Shown: positions 24,627 to 35,873, counted from the stretch's first letter. The stretch: DNA of 64,000 nt from Actinomadura hibisca NBRC 15177 (GCF_001552635.1 NZ_BCRO01000010.1:1-64000); one strand, 5' to 3'. The notes: generated from the sequence alone by a model not told the origin. A program made the numbers and translations.

Positions 24627-25118
24627 TCAGCCGGCGAGCGACAACCAGAAGCGGCCGCTGCCGTAGCCGCCGATCTCGATCGCCAGGTCGAGCCGGGCGC
24701 CGAGGGCCAGCAGGCGGCTGACGGCGTCCGGCGGGGCCTGCTCGCCGGGCAGGTGCACCTGGTACAGCTTCATGTGCGGCGCGCCCGGCTGGTTGTTGAG
24801 CAGGCCCGCCAGGATGTTGCAGACCTCGCTCACGTTCTCGCCGATCATCGGGGACAGCTCGCCGTCCTCGACCGCCGCCTCGGCCCCGCCCTTGGGGATG
24901 AGGCCGATGGCGGCGCCGGCGCAGGCGGCCAGCGGCAGGTCCATGCCCAGCACCGCCGTGAGCTGCTTGGAGCCGTCCACGTACAGGGCGACCAGCGCCC
25001 GGTTGAGGTCGGCGGCGACCGCCGGGTCGGCGATGCCGACGGTGACGGGCCGGCCCAGCAGGTCGTCGAGCAGGTCCTTGATGTCCTTGGGGTTGGGAAG
25101 GGTCGACATGGCCGCCAT
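24627..25118 (-). CDS. CheC/CheX-like chemotaxis phosphatase
   Basis: 163 residues. The ATG at 25118 overlaps the cheY stop (TGATG), so translation is coupled; an ATG at 25109 is the alternative. IKDLLDDLLGRPVTVGIADP starts the fold and IGENVSEVCNILAGLLNNQP carries the E-x-x-N phosphatase motif of CheC/CheX/FliY proteins, which dephosphorylate CheY-P. It is more diverged than the CheX gene at 25496. It is the last gene of the cheB-cheR-cheY-cheX-cheY operon. Confidence 0.75.
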   Translation of the reverse strand: MAAMSTLPNPKDIKDLLDDLLGRPVTVGIADPAVAADLNRALVALYVDGSKQLTAVLGMDLPLAACAGAAIGLIPKGGAEAAVEDGELSPMIGENVSEVCNILAGLLNNQPGAPHMKLYQVHLPGEQAPPDAVSRLLALGARLDLAIEIGGYGSGRFWLSLAG

Positions 25119-25480
25119 CACCCCAGCATCGGGCCGAGCACGTCGGAGAAGGTGTCGGCGGTGAACGGCTTGGTGATGAGGAACAGCGCGCCCGCGCTCT
25201 CCGCCATCTGCCGCATCTCGTCGGTGCCCTCGGAGGTGACGAACCCGAACGGCACGTCGTGGCCGCCCGCGCGCAGCGCGCGCAGCGCCTCGATGCCGGT
25301 CATCTCGGGCATGTTCCAGTCCGACAGCACCAGGTCGGGCCGCTCCTCGACGACCTTGTCGAAGGCCTGCCGCCCGTCGGCGGCCTCGACCAGGTCGTGC
25401 CCGCCGAAGCCGGCCTGGCGCAGGGTCCGGGTGACGATCTGCCGCATGACCCGGCTGTCGTCGGCGATGAGGATCTTCAT
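25118..25480 (-). CDS. cheY: CheY-type response regulator 1
   Basis: 120 residues, a lone receiver domain: KILIADDSRVMRQIVTRTL, phospho-acceptor Asp54 in LVLSDWNMPEMTGIE, TSEG switch region and conserved Lys in LITKPFTADTF. It lies between cheX and the CheC-like gene. This operon holds two CheY proteins, each followed by a CheX/CheC-type phosphatase gene. Confidence 0.93.
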   Translation of the reverse strand: MKILIADDSRVMRQIVTRTLRQAGFGGHDLVEAADGRQAFDKVVEERPDLVLSDWNMPEMTGIEALRALRAGGHDVPFGFVTSEGTDEMRQMAESAGALFLITKPFTADTFSDVLGPMLG

Positions 25481-25495
25481 CGGTAAGGCTCCTTT

Positions 25496-25963
25496 CTAGG
25501 TTTCGGTGGTCTTGCTGGCCCAGACGCCGACGGCGACGGGCTCGGCGCCCCAGACGCCCTGGAGGCGGCAGACCTCCACGGCGGCGGGCCACCTGCCGGA
25601 CGCGGCGGCCTCGCCGGTCACCACGTGCGGCAGTGACAGCAGGCATCCGTCGGGCAGCAGGCTCTTGACGTTGCCGCCGATCACGTTGACGAGCTCGCCG
25701 ACCGCGTCGGCGACGTCGTCGGCGGTGACCTCGTCGGCCGGGACGCCCAGCAGCGCGGAGGCCGCGCGCAGGGACGCCTCGCGCGAGCAGGTGAACACCA
25801 CGTGGCCGTCCCAGGCCCCGGTCACCGACACCGACGCGGCGACGCCGGCGGCGGGGGCCTCGACGGGCAGCGGGAGCAGCGGGTCGGTCCCCTCGGGGTC
25901 CAGGTAGGACAACCACACCTGCTCGGTGATCGCCTGGAGGTCGTCGACGGTAGGGGCGATCAT
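25496..25963 (-). CDS. cheX: CheX-type CheY-P phosphatase
   Basis: 155 residues. The key helix DAVGELVNVIGGNVKSLLPD carries E-x-x-N, the residues that place the water on CheY-P, followed by LSLPHVVTGE, as in CheX. The N-terminal part (TEQVWLSYLDPEG) and SVSVTGAWDGHVVFTCS complete the fold. Its start overlaps the stop of cheY2 (4 bases). Confidence 0.88.
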   Translation of the reverse strand: MIAPTVDDLQAITEQVWLSYLDPEGTDPLLPLPVEAPAAGVAASVSVTGAWDGHVVFTCSREASLRAASALLGVPADEVTADDVADAVGELVNVIGGNVKSLLPDGCLLSLPHVVTGEAAASGRWPAAVEVCRLQGVWGAEPVAVGVWASKTTET

Positions 25964-26346
25964 GACGTGCTCCCGCTGGGGACCAGGCCCATCAGGGCCA
26001 GCTTCTCGATGATGGCGTCGGGGGTGAACGGCTTGATGACGTACTCGTGCGCCCCGGCGGCCAGCGCCCGGACGATCTGCCCGTGCTCGCTCTCGGTGGT
26101 CACCATCATCAGCGTCATCGGCCGGTACCGCTCCCGCGCCCGGACCTCGGTGACGAACTCCAGCCCGTTCATCTCCGGCATGTTCCAGTCGATGAGGGCC
26201 ACCTGCGGCACCTGGTCCATCGCCTGGAGGACGTCGAGCGCCTCCCTGCCGTTGCCCGCCTCGTGGACCTCGAAGCCCAGCTGCGTGACGATACGGCGCA
26301 GGATCAGCCGCATCGCCCGCGAGTCGTCAATGATCATTGCGTGCAC
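25960..26346 (-). CDS. cheY: CheY-type response regulator 2
   Basis: 128 residues, a lone receiver: MHAMIIDDSRAMRLILRRIV, phospho-acceptor Asp in VALIDWNMPEMNGLE, TTES switch residues and EYVIKPFTPDAI. It is about as distant from CheY1 as two separate functions would be; one may drive the motor and the other act as a phosphate sink. It sits 6 bp downstream of cheR and overlaps cheX by four bases. Confidence 0.93.
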   Translation of the reverse strand: MHAMIIDDSRAMRLILRRIVTQLGFEVHEAGNGREALDVLQAMDQVPQVALIDWNMPEMNGLEFVTEVRARERYRPMTLMMVTTESEHGQIVRALAAGAHEYVIKPFTPDAIIEKLALMGLVPSGSTS

Positions 26347-26352
26347 CGCAGG

Positions 26353-27198
26353 TCACCTCCTTCCCATGACGTTGACCGGCGCCGCGACGGAGGCGCGCGG
26401 CCGGTAGGCCGAGGCGCGTCCGGCGACGACGCGCTGGAAGCCGTCGTCGATTCCAATGGTGGTTTCGGCCGCTCCGAGGAACAGCCATCCGTCCGGCCGC
26501 AGCAGCCGGCGGACGCTCTGCAACACGGCCCGCTTGGTGGGCAGGTCGAAATAGATGAGCACGTTGCGCAGGAACACCACGTCGAACGCCGGCATCGGCG
26601 CCAGCGGCGCCGCCAGGTTCACGCGCTTGAAGGTGATCTTGCGGCGCAGCGCGTCGGAGACCTGCCACTCGGTGCCGGCCCGCTGGAAGTGCTTGACCAG
26701 CAGCGGCACCGGCAGCCCCCGGTTGACCTCCAGCTGGCTGAACCGGCCGGCCTTCGCCCGCTCGATCATCTCGGCGGAGATGTCGGTGGCGACGATCTCG
26801 TACTGCCGCCCGCCGGTCAGCGCGTCCTCCAGCAGCATGGCCAGGCCGTAGGGCTCCTGGCCGCTGGAGCAGGCCGCCGACCAGACCCGCAGCCGGTGCA
26901 GCGGCGGCCGGGCGGCCGCCAGCTCGGGCAGCACGACGTCGGTGAACGCCGAGAACGGTTCCCGGTCGCGCATCCACGAGGTCTCGTTGGTGGTCAGGGC
27001 GTCGACGATCTGCTCGGCGAGGAGGCGCTCGCGTTGCGCGCGCCCCACGAACTCGCCGACCGTCGCGATCCCGGCCCGGCGGGCGAGCGGCAGCAGCCGC
27101 GCCTCCACCAGGTACTCCTTGCCCGGTTCGAGGACGATCGCCGCCTCGCGCCGGACGAGCCCGCAGACGAAGGCGAACTCCTGGGTGGTCAGAGCCAT
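26353..27198 (-). CDS. cheR: Chemoreceptor methyltransferase CheR
   Basis: 281 residues. N-terminal helical domain (FVCGLVRREAAIVLEPGKEY), then the SAM-binding core LRVWSAACSSGQEPYGLAML and VATDISAEMIERAKAGRFSQ. Also present are DVVFLRNVLIYF and LRPDGWLFLGAAETT. It methylates glutamates of the chemoreceptors. It lies between cheB and cheY2 with a 4-bp gap to cheB. Confidence 0.96.
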   Translation of the reverse strand: MALTTQEFAFVCGLVRREAAIVLEPGKEYLVEARLLPLARRAGIATVGEFVGRAQRERLLAEQIVDALTTNETSWMRDREPFSAFTDVVLPELAAARPPLHRLRVWSAACSSGQEPYGLAMLLEDALTGGRQYEIVATDISAEMIERAKAGRFSQLEVNRGLPVPLLVKHFQRAGTEWQVSDALRRKITFKRVNLAAPLAPMPAFDVVFLRNVLIYFDLPTKRAVLQSVRRLLRPDGWLFLGAAETTIGIDDGFQRVVAGRASAYRPRASVAAPVNVMGRR

Positions 27199-27202
27199 CG
27201 CG

Positions 27203-28267
27203 TCATCCTCGATTCCTGGCCGCGCGGCCGCCCGCGACGCGGGTCAGCAGATGGTGGGGGATGTCGTCGAGGGGCAGCACCTCGTGCGCCAGGCCGTCGC
27301 CGACCACGGCGCCGGGCATGCCCCACACCACCGAGGTGGCCTCGTCCTGGGCGACGATCTCGGCGCCGCGCGCCCGCAGGTCGTGGCAGCCGCGGCGGCC
27401 GTCCTGCCCCATGCCGGTCAGCACGGCGGCGAGCACCGAGCCGGCCGGGTAGGCGGCGGCGACCGACCGGAACAGCACGTCCACGGCGGGGCGGCAGAAG
27501 TTCTCCGGCGGCCCCTGCTGGAGCCGGGTGACGACGTCGGTGCCGCGCCGCACCAGCTCCAGGTGGTAGTCGCCGGGCGCGATGTGGACGGTGCCCGCGC
27601 GCAGCGGGACGCCGCTCTGGGTCTCGACCACCTGCAGCGCGGCGGTGCGGTCCAGCCGCTCGGCGAACATGCGGGTGAACACGCGCGGCATGTGCTGCAC
27701 CACCACGACCGGCACCGGGAACGACGCCGGCAGCGCCTTGACGACGCTGGTCAGCGCCTCGGGGCCGCCGGTGGAGCAGCCGATCGCCACGATCTGCGGC
27801 GTGCCCGCGCCGTCCGGCGGCGGCCCCACCGGGCGGCGGGCGGCGGCGGGGCGGGCCGACGGCCGCCGGCCGCACAACGCGTGGATGCGCGGGATGATCT
27901 GCTCGCGGACGCTGCGGACCGACTCGGTGACGCTGCCCACGTTGGCGGGCTTGGTCACGTAGTCGCTCGCGCCGGCGGCGAGCGCCTCCAGCGTCGCCGA
28001 GGCGCCCGCGGCGGTCAGCGTGCTGAACATGATCACCGGCAGCCGGGGGTGGGTGCGGCGCAGCTCGCGCAGGGTGGCGAGCCCGTCCAGCACCGGCATC
28101 TCGATGTCGAGGGTCACCACGTCGGGCCGGAGCGACTCGATCTTGGCGAGCGCGACGCGGCCGTTCGGCGCGGTGCCGACCACCTGGAGGGCGGGATCGG
28201 AACCCAGCGCGTCGACGATCAGGCGGCGCACGACGACCGAGTCGTCGACCACGAGAACTGAGACCAC
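27203..28267 (-). CDS. cheB: Chemoreceptor methylesterase/deamidase CheB
   Basis: 354 residues. N-terminal receiver (VSVLVVDDSVVVRRLIVDAL; phospho-acceptor in VVTLDIEMPVLDGLATL), a Pro/Ala/Arg linker (about 135-160) and the C-terminal esterase with catalytic Ser in IAIGCSTGGPEAL. His lies in VVVQHMPRVFTRMFAERL and Asp in LTGMGQDGRRG. It reverses CheR modification when phosphorylated by CheA. First gene of its operon, with a sigma-28-like promoter 64-91 bp upstream. Confidence 0.97.
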   Translation of the reverse strand: MVSVLVVDDSVVVRRLIVDALGSDPALQVVGTAPNGRVALAKIESLRPDVVTLDIEMPVLDGLATLRELRRTHPRLPVIMFSTLTAAGASATLEALAAGASDYVTKPANVGSVTESVRSVREQIIPRIHALCGRRPSARPAAARRPVGPPPDGAGTPQIVAIGCSTGGPEALTSVVKALPASFPVPVVVVQHMPRVFTRMFAERLDRTAALQVVETQSGVPLRAGTVHIAPGDYHLELVRRGTDVVTRLQQGPPENFCRPAVDVLFRSVAAAYPAGSVLAAVLTGMGQDGRRGCHDLRARGAEIVAQDEATSVVWGMPGAVVGDGLAHEVLPLDDIPHHLLTRVAGGRAARNRG

Positions 28268-28330
28268 GCGACGGCCTTCCTGTACATGGGGCGGACGGGC
28301 CTTGGGGGCGCCGTCCTTCTGTCGCGCTCC

Positions 28331-28358
28331 TTATCGTCAGCGCGACGGGGAGCGTGAG
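28331..28358 (-). promoter_or_regulatory. Sigma-28-like promoter of the cheB operon
   Basis: On the minus strand: CTCAC (28358-28354), 15 nt, GACGATAA (28338-28331). The -10 box is the closest in the window to the classical GCCGATAA; the -35 differs in its last base from the other six sites. Confidence 0.65.
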
Positions 28359-28418
28359 GTTTCGACGGTTGCAACTGGGGTTCGTTCCGCCGCGCCGCCG
28401 GCCGGCGGCACGGGGAAA

Positions 28419-28463
28419 GGGCGGGCACGCCGACCGGTGAGCCGCCGGCCGGCGTGCCCGCCC
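28419..28463 (-). terminator. Terminator between cheW and the cheB operon
   Basis: A 13-bp perfect stem (28419-28431 with 28451-28463) 41 bp past the cheW stop. It separates the cheA-cheW unit from the cheB promoter. Confidence 0.7.
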
Positions 28464-28503
28464 TGGGGGGCGGGGGAGAGGAGGAGGGCCAGGGGCCGCG
28501 CGG

Positions 28504-28962
28504 TCAGACCGCGTCGGCCAGCCGGCTCTCCTCGGGCTTGGTGATCTCGATGGCGCGGCGCGCGTCCAGCGCCAGCATCAGCCGGTTCTCCAGCTTGAAG
28601 GTGCCGATGATCAGGTTGCGGTAGGCGCTGCCCATGGTGTCGGGCGGCGGCTCGAAGGCGTCGTCGCCCAGCTCGATGACCTCGCCGATGCGGTCCACGA
28701 GCAGGCTGACCCACTCCTCGTCCACCGACACGATCACGTTCATGGCCGACTCCCCGAGGTCGCGGCCGGGCAGGCCGAGCTGGACCCGCAGGTCCACCGC
28801 GGCGATGACCTGGCCCCGCAGGTTGAACAGCCCGCCGATCGAGGTCGGCGCGAGCGGCACCCGCGTGTACTCGGAGAAGCGCAGGACCTCCTGCACCTGG
28901 GAGACGTCCACCCCGAACAGCTGGTCGGCGACCTCGAAGGTGGCGTACTGGCGGCTCGGCAT
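28504..28962 (-). CDS. cheW: Chemotaxis coupling protein CheW
   Basis: 152 residues from the ATG at 28962, two bases after the cheA stop. Typical CheW fold: [20 protein letters not shown], then [20 protein letters not shown] and [20 protein letters not shown]. It links chemoreceptors to CheA. Confidence 0.96.
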   Translation of the reverse strand: MPSRQYATFEVADQLFGVDVSQVQEVLRFSEYTRVPLAPTSIGGLFNLRGQVIAAVDLRVQLGLPGRDLGESAMNVIVSVDEEWVSLLVDRIGEVIELGDDAFEPPPDTMGSAYRNLIIGTFKLENRLMLALDARRAIEITKPEESRLADAV

Positions 28963-28964
28963 GG

Positions 28965-31208
28965 TCAGGCTCCCACCATCGTGTCGGGCATCTCGGTGTA
29001 GAAGTTGGGATCGGCGGCCATGATGGCGCGCCGCACGTCCAGCAGCTCGGTGACCCGCTGCTGGATCACCGTGGAACCGGTGAGCCCGTCGTCGTCCAGG
29101 TCGCTGCGGGTGTCGATGCGGTCCTCGACGATGTCCACGATGTCCTGCACGATCAGCGCGACGCTGCGGCCGCGCTCGGTGTAGACCACCGCGGGCACGG
29201 TCTCGCCCTCGGGCTCCACGTCGTAGGTGCCGAGCAGGGCCGACAGCCGGACCACCGGCAGGATCTGGCTCCGGTACTGCACCACCTCGCGGTGGCCGAC
29301 GCGCTCGATGCGGTCGACCGCGAACTCCTCCAGGCGGGTGACCATGCCCAGCGGGATCGCCACGCGGCGCTCCCCGATCCCGGTGATCAGCAGCCGCTCG
29401 ATGCGGCCGAGCTCCTGCTCGGCGCCGCCCATCTCCAGCTCGGCGCGCTCGACGGCCTCGGCGGCCAGGTGCGAGCGGCGGGCGAGCGACGGGGTGTCCA
29501 GGATCAGCGCGACCTTGCCGTCGCCGAGGATGGTGGCGCCCGCGTAGGCGCCGACGTCCTTCAGCCGCCCGGTGAGCGGCTTCACCACGATCTCCTCGGT
29601 GTTGAGGACGCGGTCCACGACCAGGCCGAAGCGGCGGCCGTCGGCCTGCAGCACCACGATGTAGACGTCGCGGTCGCTGCTGCCGGCGGGCAGCCCGAGC
29701 GTCTCGTCCAGCCGCACCAGCGGCAGCAGCTTGCCGCGCAGCCGGTAGACCGGCGCGCCGGACACGTGCTCGATCTCCTGGCCGGACTGGCTGTCCACGA
29801 AGACCAGCTCGTCCACCCCGACCTGCGGGATGGCGTAGCACTCCTCGCCGCACGCGACGGTGAGGGCCTGGATGATCGCCAGGGTCAGCGGGATGGTGAG
29901 CCGCCAGGTCGTGCCGGCGCCGACGGTGGACTCCACGTCCACCGCGCCGCCGATCTGCTCGATGTTGGTCTTGACCACGTCCATGCCGACGCCGCGGCCC
30001 GACACGTTGGTCACGGCCTTGGCGGTGGAGAAGCCGGGCTGGAACACCAGCGAGATGATCTCCCGGTTGTCCATCCGGGCCAGCTGCTCGCGGGTGGCCA
30101 CGCCGCGGTCCAGCGCGGTGCGCGCCACGCGGTCGGGGTCGATGCCGCCGCCGTCGTCGGCGATCTCCACGATGACGTGGCCGCCCTCGTGGTAGGCGCG
30201 CAGCGTGAGGGTGCCCTCGGGGTTCTTGCCCCCGGCGGCGCGCTCCTCGGGCGACTCGACGCCGTGGTCCACGGCGTTGCGGACCAGGTGGGTCAGCGGG
30301 TCCTTGACCGCCTCCAGCAGGCTGCGGTCGAGCTCGGTCTCCTTGCCCTCCATCACCAGCCGCACCCGCTTGCCGCAGGTGCTGCTGAGGTCGCGCACGA
30401 CGCGCGGCAGCTTGGACCAGATGTGCTCGATGGGCTGCATGCGCGTCTTCATGACGCTCTCCTGCAGCTCGGTCGTGATCAGGTTGAGCCGCTGGGTGGT
30501 GCGGGTCAGCGTCGGGTCGGCGACCACGCCGACGCCGCGCATGATCTGGTTGCGGGTGAGCACCAGCTCGCCGACCAGGCGCATCAGGGCGTCCAGCAGG
30601 TCGACGTCCACGCGGATGGAGCTGTCGGCGACGCTGCGCCGGGCCCCGTGCTGGCCCGCCGGCTCCTCGGCGGCGGGGGCGGCCGGGGGAGCGGGCGCGG
30701 CGGGCGCCTCGGCCACCGGGGCGGCCGGAGCCTCCTCGGGCGCGGCCTCCACCTCAGGCTCCGCGACGGACGCGGGCTCCGCCTCCGCGGCGGGCGCGGC
30801 GGGAGCCGGGGCCGGGGCCGCCGGGTCCTCGATGCAGGCGGTGACCATCGCGATGACGGGCTCGACGTCGACCTCGCCCTCGCCGCCGGTCTCCTCGATG
30901 GCGCTGAGCAGGACGCGCACGACGTCCACCATGCGCAGCAGCGCGTCGGCGCTGCTCGGGTTCATCTGCTGCACGCCGTCGCGCAACCGCGACAACAACG
31001 ACTCGCCCGCGTGGGTCAGCGTCTCCAGCCGGTGGAACGCCAGGAAGCCGCTCGTGCCCTTGATGGTGTGAATGGTGCGGAAGATGCTCGACAACATCTC
31101 CCGCGAACCGGGGTCCTGCTCCAGTGCCACCAGGTCCCGGTCCAGCTGGTCCAGGTTCTCGTGGCTCTCGACCAGGAACTCCTGGATGATCTCACCCAGT
31201 TCCTCCAC
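28965..31208 (-). CDS. cheA: Chemotaxis histidine kinase CheA with two CheW-like domains
   Basis: 747 residues from a GTG at 31208 behind GGAGGAAG. The HPt domain carries the phospho-acceptor His47 in [14 protein letters not shown]. An Ala/Pro/Glu-rich linker (about 125-205) stands where a P2 CheY-binding domain would be. Next come the dimerisation helices ([20 protein letters not shown]) and the ATPase N-box ([20 protein letters not shown]) and G-boxes ([30 protein letters not shown]). The end holds a CheW-like domain (about 470-610) and then a second one (about 615-735). The duplicated CheW domain and missing P2 are notable. It is divergent from the subtilase gene with its own sigma-28-like promoter. 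Confidence 0.96.
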   Translation of the reverse strand: MEELGEIIQEFLVESHENLDQLDRDLVALEQDPGSREMLSSIFRTIHTIKGTSGFLAFHRLETLTHAGESLLSRLRDGVQQMNPSSADALLRMVDVVRVLLSAIEETGGEGEVDVEPVIAMVTACIEDPAAPAPAPAAPAAEAEPASVAEPEVEAAPEEAPAAPVAEAPAAPAPPAAPAAEEPAGQHGARRSVADSSIRVDVDLLDALMRLVGELVLTRNQIMRGVGVVADPTLTRTTQRLNLITTELQESVMKTRMQPIEHIWSKLPRVVRDLSSTCGKRVRLVMEGKETELDRSLLEAVKDPLTHLVRNAVDHGVESPEERAAGGKNPEGTLTLRAYHEGGHVIVEIADDGGGIDPDRVARTALDRGVATREQLARMDNREIISLVFQPGFSTAKAVTNVSGRGVGMDVVKTNIEQIGGAVDVESTVGAGTTWRLTIPLTLAIIQALTVACGEECYAIPQVGVDELVFVDSQSGQEIEHVSGAPVYRLRGKLLPLVRLDETLGLPAGSSDRDVYIVVLQADGRRFGLVVDRVLNTEEIVVKPLTGRLKDVGAYAGATILGDGKVALILDTPSLARRSHLAAEAVERAELEMGGAEQELGRIERLLITGIGERRVAIPLGMVTRLEEFAVDRIERVGHREVVQYRSQILPVVRLSALLGTYDVEPEGETVPAVVYTERGRSVALIVQDIVDIVEDRIDTRSDLDDDGLTGSTVIQQRVTELLDVRRAIMAADPNFYTEMPDTMVGA

Positions 31209-31240
31209 GGCTTCCTCCCTCTTAGGCTGCGCCGACCTGT

Positions 31241-31268
31241 CCTTCGGCCGGGCGGGGGGCCACCTGAG
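31241..31268 (-). promoter_or_regulatory. Sigma-28-like promoter of cheA-cheW
   Basis: On the minus strand: CTCAG (31268-31264), 15 nt, GCCGAAGG (31248-31241), 33 bp before the cheA GTG. Confidence 0.7.
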
Positions 31269-31301
31269 GAAGCCCGCCGGATTCGTTGCGCGCCCTTTCC
31301 C

Positions 31302-31329
31302 CTCAGCCGTGCCGCCGCGCCGTCGATAC
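31302..31329 (+). promoter_or_regulatory. Sigma-28-like promoter facing the subtilase gene
   Basis: CTCAG (31302-31306), 15 nt, GTCGATAC (31322-31329) on the plus strand, 108 bp before the subtilase ATG and back to back with the cheA promoter. Confidence 0.6.
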
Positions 31330-31437
31330 GCAGACATAAGCCCCATCAGCCCGCGGCATCCCGACGGCGACGCCGCCCCGCGCGGCAGGACGCCGCGCCG
31401 GGGGGCCGAGCCCCGGGCTCCCAAGGAAGGACAGCAG

Positions 31438-33039
<1,602 letters not shown>

Positions 33040-33057
33040 CCTCGCCGGTAGCAGAAC

Positions 33058-33097
33058 GGGAGCCCGGAGGGTGCTAAACCCTCCGGGCTCCCTTTTT
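33058..33097 (+). terminator. Rho-independent terminator of the subtilase gene
   Basis: A perfect 14-bp stem (33058-33071 with 33079-33092), 7-nt loop, TTTTT. Confidence 0.95.
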
Positions 33098-33205
33098 GCC
33101 TAAGCATGAACTCCCTTATGGCGATCTTTCAGGGCGACAACGCGAGCGCCGCCGCCACTTCGGCGCGCGAGCCCGCACCACCTGTCGCCAAGGGAAGTCA
33201 CCGCA

Positions 33206-34057
33206 ATGCGCACCCCTGCTCTGAAGAACCCCTGCTGGACGGCGGCGGGCTGGGCCGTCGTCGCCGTCGCGGCGCTGGCGGCCCCCGCCGCGGCCACCGC
33301 CGGCCTGCCGATGTCCGCCGCCGACCTGGCGGCGCCCGCCGCCCCCGTCGCCACCCGCATCATCTCCTTCGTCGACGGGGTGGGCCCGATCGTCGACGGC
33401 CCCGGAAAGCCCGGTGACGAGGGCCAGTCCGGCGGCGGCGACCTGTCCGCGACCGCGGCCCGCCGCCAGTGCACCGACGGCGCCTACTCGCGCACGGGCT
33501 GGCGCGTCTCCGGCACCCTGAAGTGGTACTACAACGGCGCCGGCGCGCCGTCGTCGGTCTCCCGCACCGCCGCCAAGACCACCTCGACGGCGGTGAGCCG
33601 CCTGGTCAAGGGCTACAACGACTGCGGCCTGAAGCGCTCGTTCAAGGTGGGCCAGAAGTACGCGGGCACCTCCCGCCGCGCCCCCGCCGTGACCGCCACC
33701 TCCTGCGGCAAGCAGGACGGCTACAGCGTCGTCGGCTGGAAGAAGCTGCCGTCGTCGGTGCTCGCGGTGACCTGCGCCTGGTCGACGGCCGGCGACCACC
33801 GGGTGGTGTCCACCGACATCGCGATCAACACCCGCTACAAGTGGTTCACCACCAAGCCCGGCCGTTGCTCCAACACCTTCGACCTGGAGTCGGTCCTCAG
33901 CCACGAGTGGGGCCACGCCTTCGGCCTCGGCCACGTGTCGTTGTCCAGCCACGGCACGCAGACCATGGCGACCGCCGTGGGCGCGTGCACGACCGCCAAG
34001 CGCACGCTCGGCCTCGGCGACTACCGCGGGATGCAGCGGATCTACGGCCTGCGCTGA
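33206..34057 (+). CDS. Secreted matrixin-type zinc metalloprotease
   Basis: 283 residues from the ATG at 33206 (AAGGGAAG upstream). Signal peptide (AAGWAVVAVAALAAPAAATA), then a low-complexity stretch. The C-terminal half has the metzincin motif HEWGHAFGLGH (His233, His237, His243) and a Met-turn in TQTMATAVGACTTAK, as in M10 matrixins. Several Cys residues suggest disulfides. It is probably a small extracellular protease. First of three consecutive secreted-protein genes. Confidence 0.85.
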   Translation: MRTPALKNPCWTAAGWAVVAVAALAAPAAATAGLPMSAADLAAPAAPVATRIISFVDGVGPIVDGPGKPGDEGQSGGGDLSATAARRQCTDGAYSRTGWRVSGTLKWYYNGAGAPSSVSRTAAKTTSTAVSRLVKGYNDCGLKRSFKVGQKYAGTSRRAPAVTATSCGKQDGYSVVGWKKLPSSVLAVTCAWSTAGDHRVVSTDIAINTRYKWFTTKPGRCSNTFDLESVLSHEWGHAFGLGHVSLSSHGTQTMATAVGACTTAKRTLGLGDYRGMQRIYGLR

Positions 34058-34108
34058 CGCCCGCCTCGGCGAGATCCCCCCACCTCCCTCCAGGAAAGGA
34101 ACCCACCC

Positions 34109-34936
34109 TTGCCCCGGTACGCCCCTGCCCTCCCCGTCTCCGGTCTCGCCTGCCGCGGCCTGCTGGTCGGCACCGGTCTCGCCCTCGCGACCGGCGTCGC
34201 CGTGGCGACGGCAGGGGCGGCCGGGGCGACCCCGGTCCCGGGGGGATCCGACACTGCGCCCTCGGACTGGTTGCAGGACCGGATGACGCAGCTGGACCAG
34301 CAGGTGAAGACGCTCCCCGCGCCGCCCCCGGCCGCCGCGCCGCCGGTGGCGCAGGACACGACCGAGCCGATCACCGCACCTGACGCAACCGTCACGTCCG
34401 GCACAACTGTCACACCCGACACGACCGCCGCAACCGGCCTGACCGCCCCGACCGCCCCGACCGTGGCGGCCGCCGCCGGTGGAACGGCGGCCCAACGCAT
34501 GATCGCGACGGCGAAGAGCCAGCTCGGCCAAGGCGAAGCCGCCGACGGCACCTCCTCCTACGGCCGCTGGTACGACGGCTACACCCGTCAGAAGGGGTTC
34601 GCCGGAGCGGCCTGGTGCGACATGTTCCTGGGCTGGGCCTCGGCGACCATCGGCCAGACCGCCGCCACCGGCGTCTTCGCCTACACGCCGTCCCACGCCT
34701 CCTGGTTCGCGAAGAAGGGCCGCTTCGACCGCACCCCGCGTCCCGGCGACTTCGTCTTCTACGACTGGGGCGGCTCCCGCAGCATCAACGCCATCGACCA
34801 CATCGGCCTGGTCACCGCCGTCAACCCCGACGGATCGATCACGACGGTCGAGGGTAACGTGAGCAACAAGGTCGTCACCCGCAAGCGCACCCTGGGCAAC
34901 GTGGTCGGCTTCGGCCACCCCGCGTACACCGGCTGA
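34109..34936 (+). CDS. Secreted CHAP-domain peptidoglycan hydrolase 1
   Basis: 275 residues from a TTG at 34109 (GGAAAGGA upstream; no ATG or GTG fits the signal peptide). Signal peptide (LVGTGLALATGVAVATAGAA), Thr/Ala/Pro-rich linker (to about residue 125), then a CHAP domain with catalytic Cys170 (GAAWCDMFLGWA) and His231 (AIDHIGLVTAV). Also present is the closing TTVEGNVSNKVVTRKR. It is an amidase/endopeptidase of cell-wall peptides. Paralogue at 38677. Confidence 0.88.
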   Translation: MPRYAPALPVSGLACRGLLVGTGLALATGVAVATAGAAGATPVPGGSDTAPSDWLQDRMTQLDQQVKTLPAPPPAAAPPVAQDTTEPITAPDATVTSGTTVTPDTTAATGLTAPTAPTVAAAAGGTAAQRMIATAKSQLGQGEAADGTSSYGRWYDGYTRQKGFAGAAWCDMFLGWASATIGQTAATGVFAYTPSHASWFAKKGRFDRTPRPGDFVFYDWGGSRSINAIDHIGLVTAVNPDGSITTVEGNVSNKVVTRKRTLGNVVGFGHPAYTG

Positions 34937-35006
34937 ACTCAACACCCGCCCACGCCACCCCCCGGCACCGCACCCTGAACAGCCCGGCCGGCGGAAGGAG
35001 CGAGCG

Positions 35007-35873
35007 ATGGGACGACCCCGGCACATAGCCAGACCACCACGCCACATCGTCCTGCTCACCCTGCTGGCCCTGGCCGTGCTCGGCGGAACCCTGACGGCCA
35101 TCGCCCTCAGACCCGACGCCCCCGCCCCCCGCGCGATGTGGCTCTGGCAACGAACAGCCGCCCCCGCCAAAGTCGTCACCTGGGCAACAGACCAAAACGT
35201 CAACGAGATCTACGCCCACATCTCAACGACACCCGCCCCCACCGAACTAGCCCGCCTACGCGAACTCAAGCAACGCTGCGACAACGCCGGAATCCGCCTC
35301 TCCGCCCTGGGCGGCGAGCCCGACTGGGCCTTCGACCACACCACAGCCCTGCACTGGCAGCGCACGGCCCTGAGCACCGGCCTGTTCGCCGCGACCCACA
35401 TCGACGTGGAGCCCTACGCGCTGCCCGCGTGGAACACCGACCGCCCCCGCACCGTGGCCGCGTTCACGTCCTTGCTCGCCGCGATGGCGAACGCCGACCA
35501 GCGCCCGCTACAGGTGGACGTCCCGTTCTGGTACGGGACCATCCCCGCGAACAACACCACCCTCGCCGACGCCGTCCTCACCCACGCCGACGCCGTGACG
35601 GTGATGAGCTACCGCGACACCGCCACCGGCCCCGACTCACTACTAGCAGTCGGCACCGACATGCTGACCCGCGCCGACCGAGCAGGCCGCCCCGTGCACC
35701 TGGGCGCGGAAACAACCCCGCTCCCCACCTGCTCGGCATGCACGTTCCACGAGCAGGGCGCCCACACCATGGCGACCACGCTGTCCGAAGTCGACGCCGC
35801 CGCAGCGGACCACCCCTCCTACGCGGGAATCGCCGTCCACGACTACAACTCGTGGACGACGCTCCACCCGTAA
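35007..35873 (+). CDS. Membrane-anchored/secreted protein with TIM-barrel-like domain
   Basis: 288 residues. Signal anchor (HIVLLTLLALAVLGGTLTAI), then AMWLWQRTAAPAKVVTWATD and a series of beta-alpha units. THIDVEPYALPAWNT and VDVPFWYGTIP, DAVTVMSYRDTATG and SYAGIAVHDYNSW resemble GH18-like barrels with an acidic DVEP motif. No named family is recognised. It may act on an extracellular glycan. Codon use past 35140 is slightly more A-rich at third positions than its neighbours. Confidence 0.65.
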   Translation: MGRPRHIARPPRHIVLLTLLALAVLGGTLTAIALRPDAPAPRAMWLWQRTAAPAKVVTWATDQNVNEIYAHISTTPAPTELARLRELKQRCDNAGIRLSALGGEPDWAFDHTTALHWQRTALSTGLFAATHIDVEPYALPAWNTDRPRTVAAFTSLLAAMANADQRPLQVDVPFWYGTIPANNTTLADAVLTHADAVTVMSYRDTATGPDSLLAVGTDMLTRADRAGRPVHLGAETTPLPTCSACTFHEQGAHTMATTLSEVDAAAADHPSYAGIAVHDYNSWTTLHP

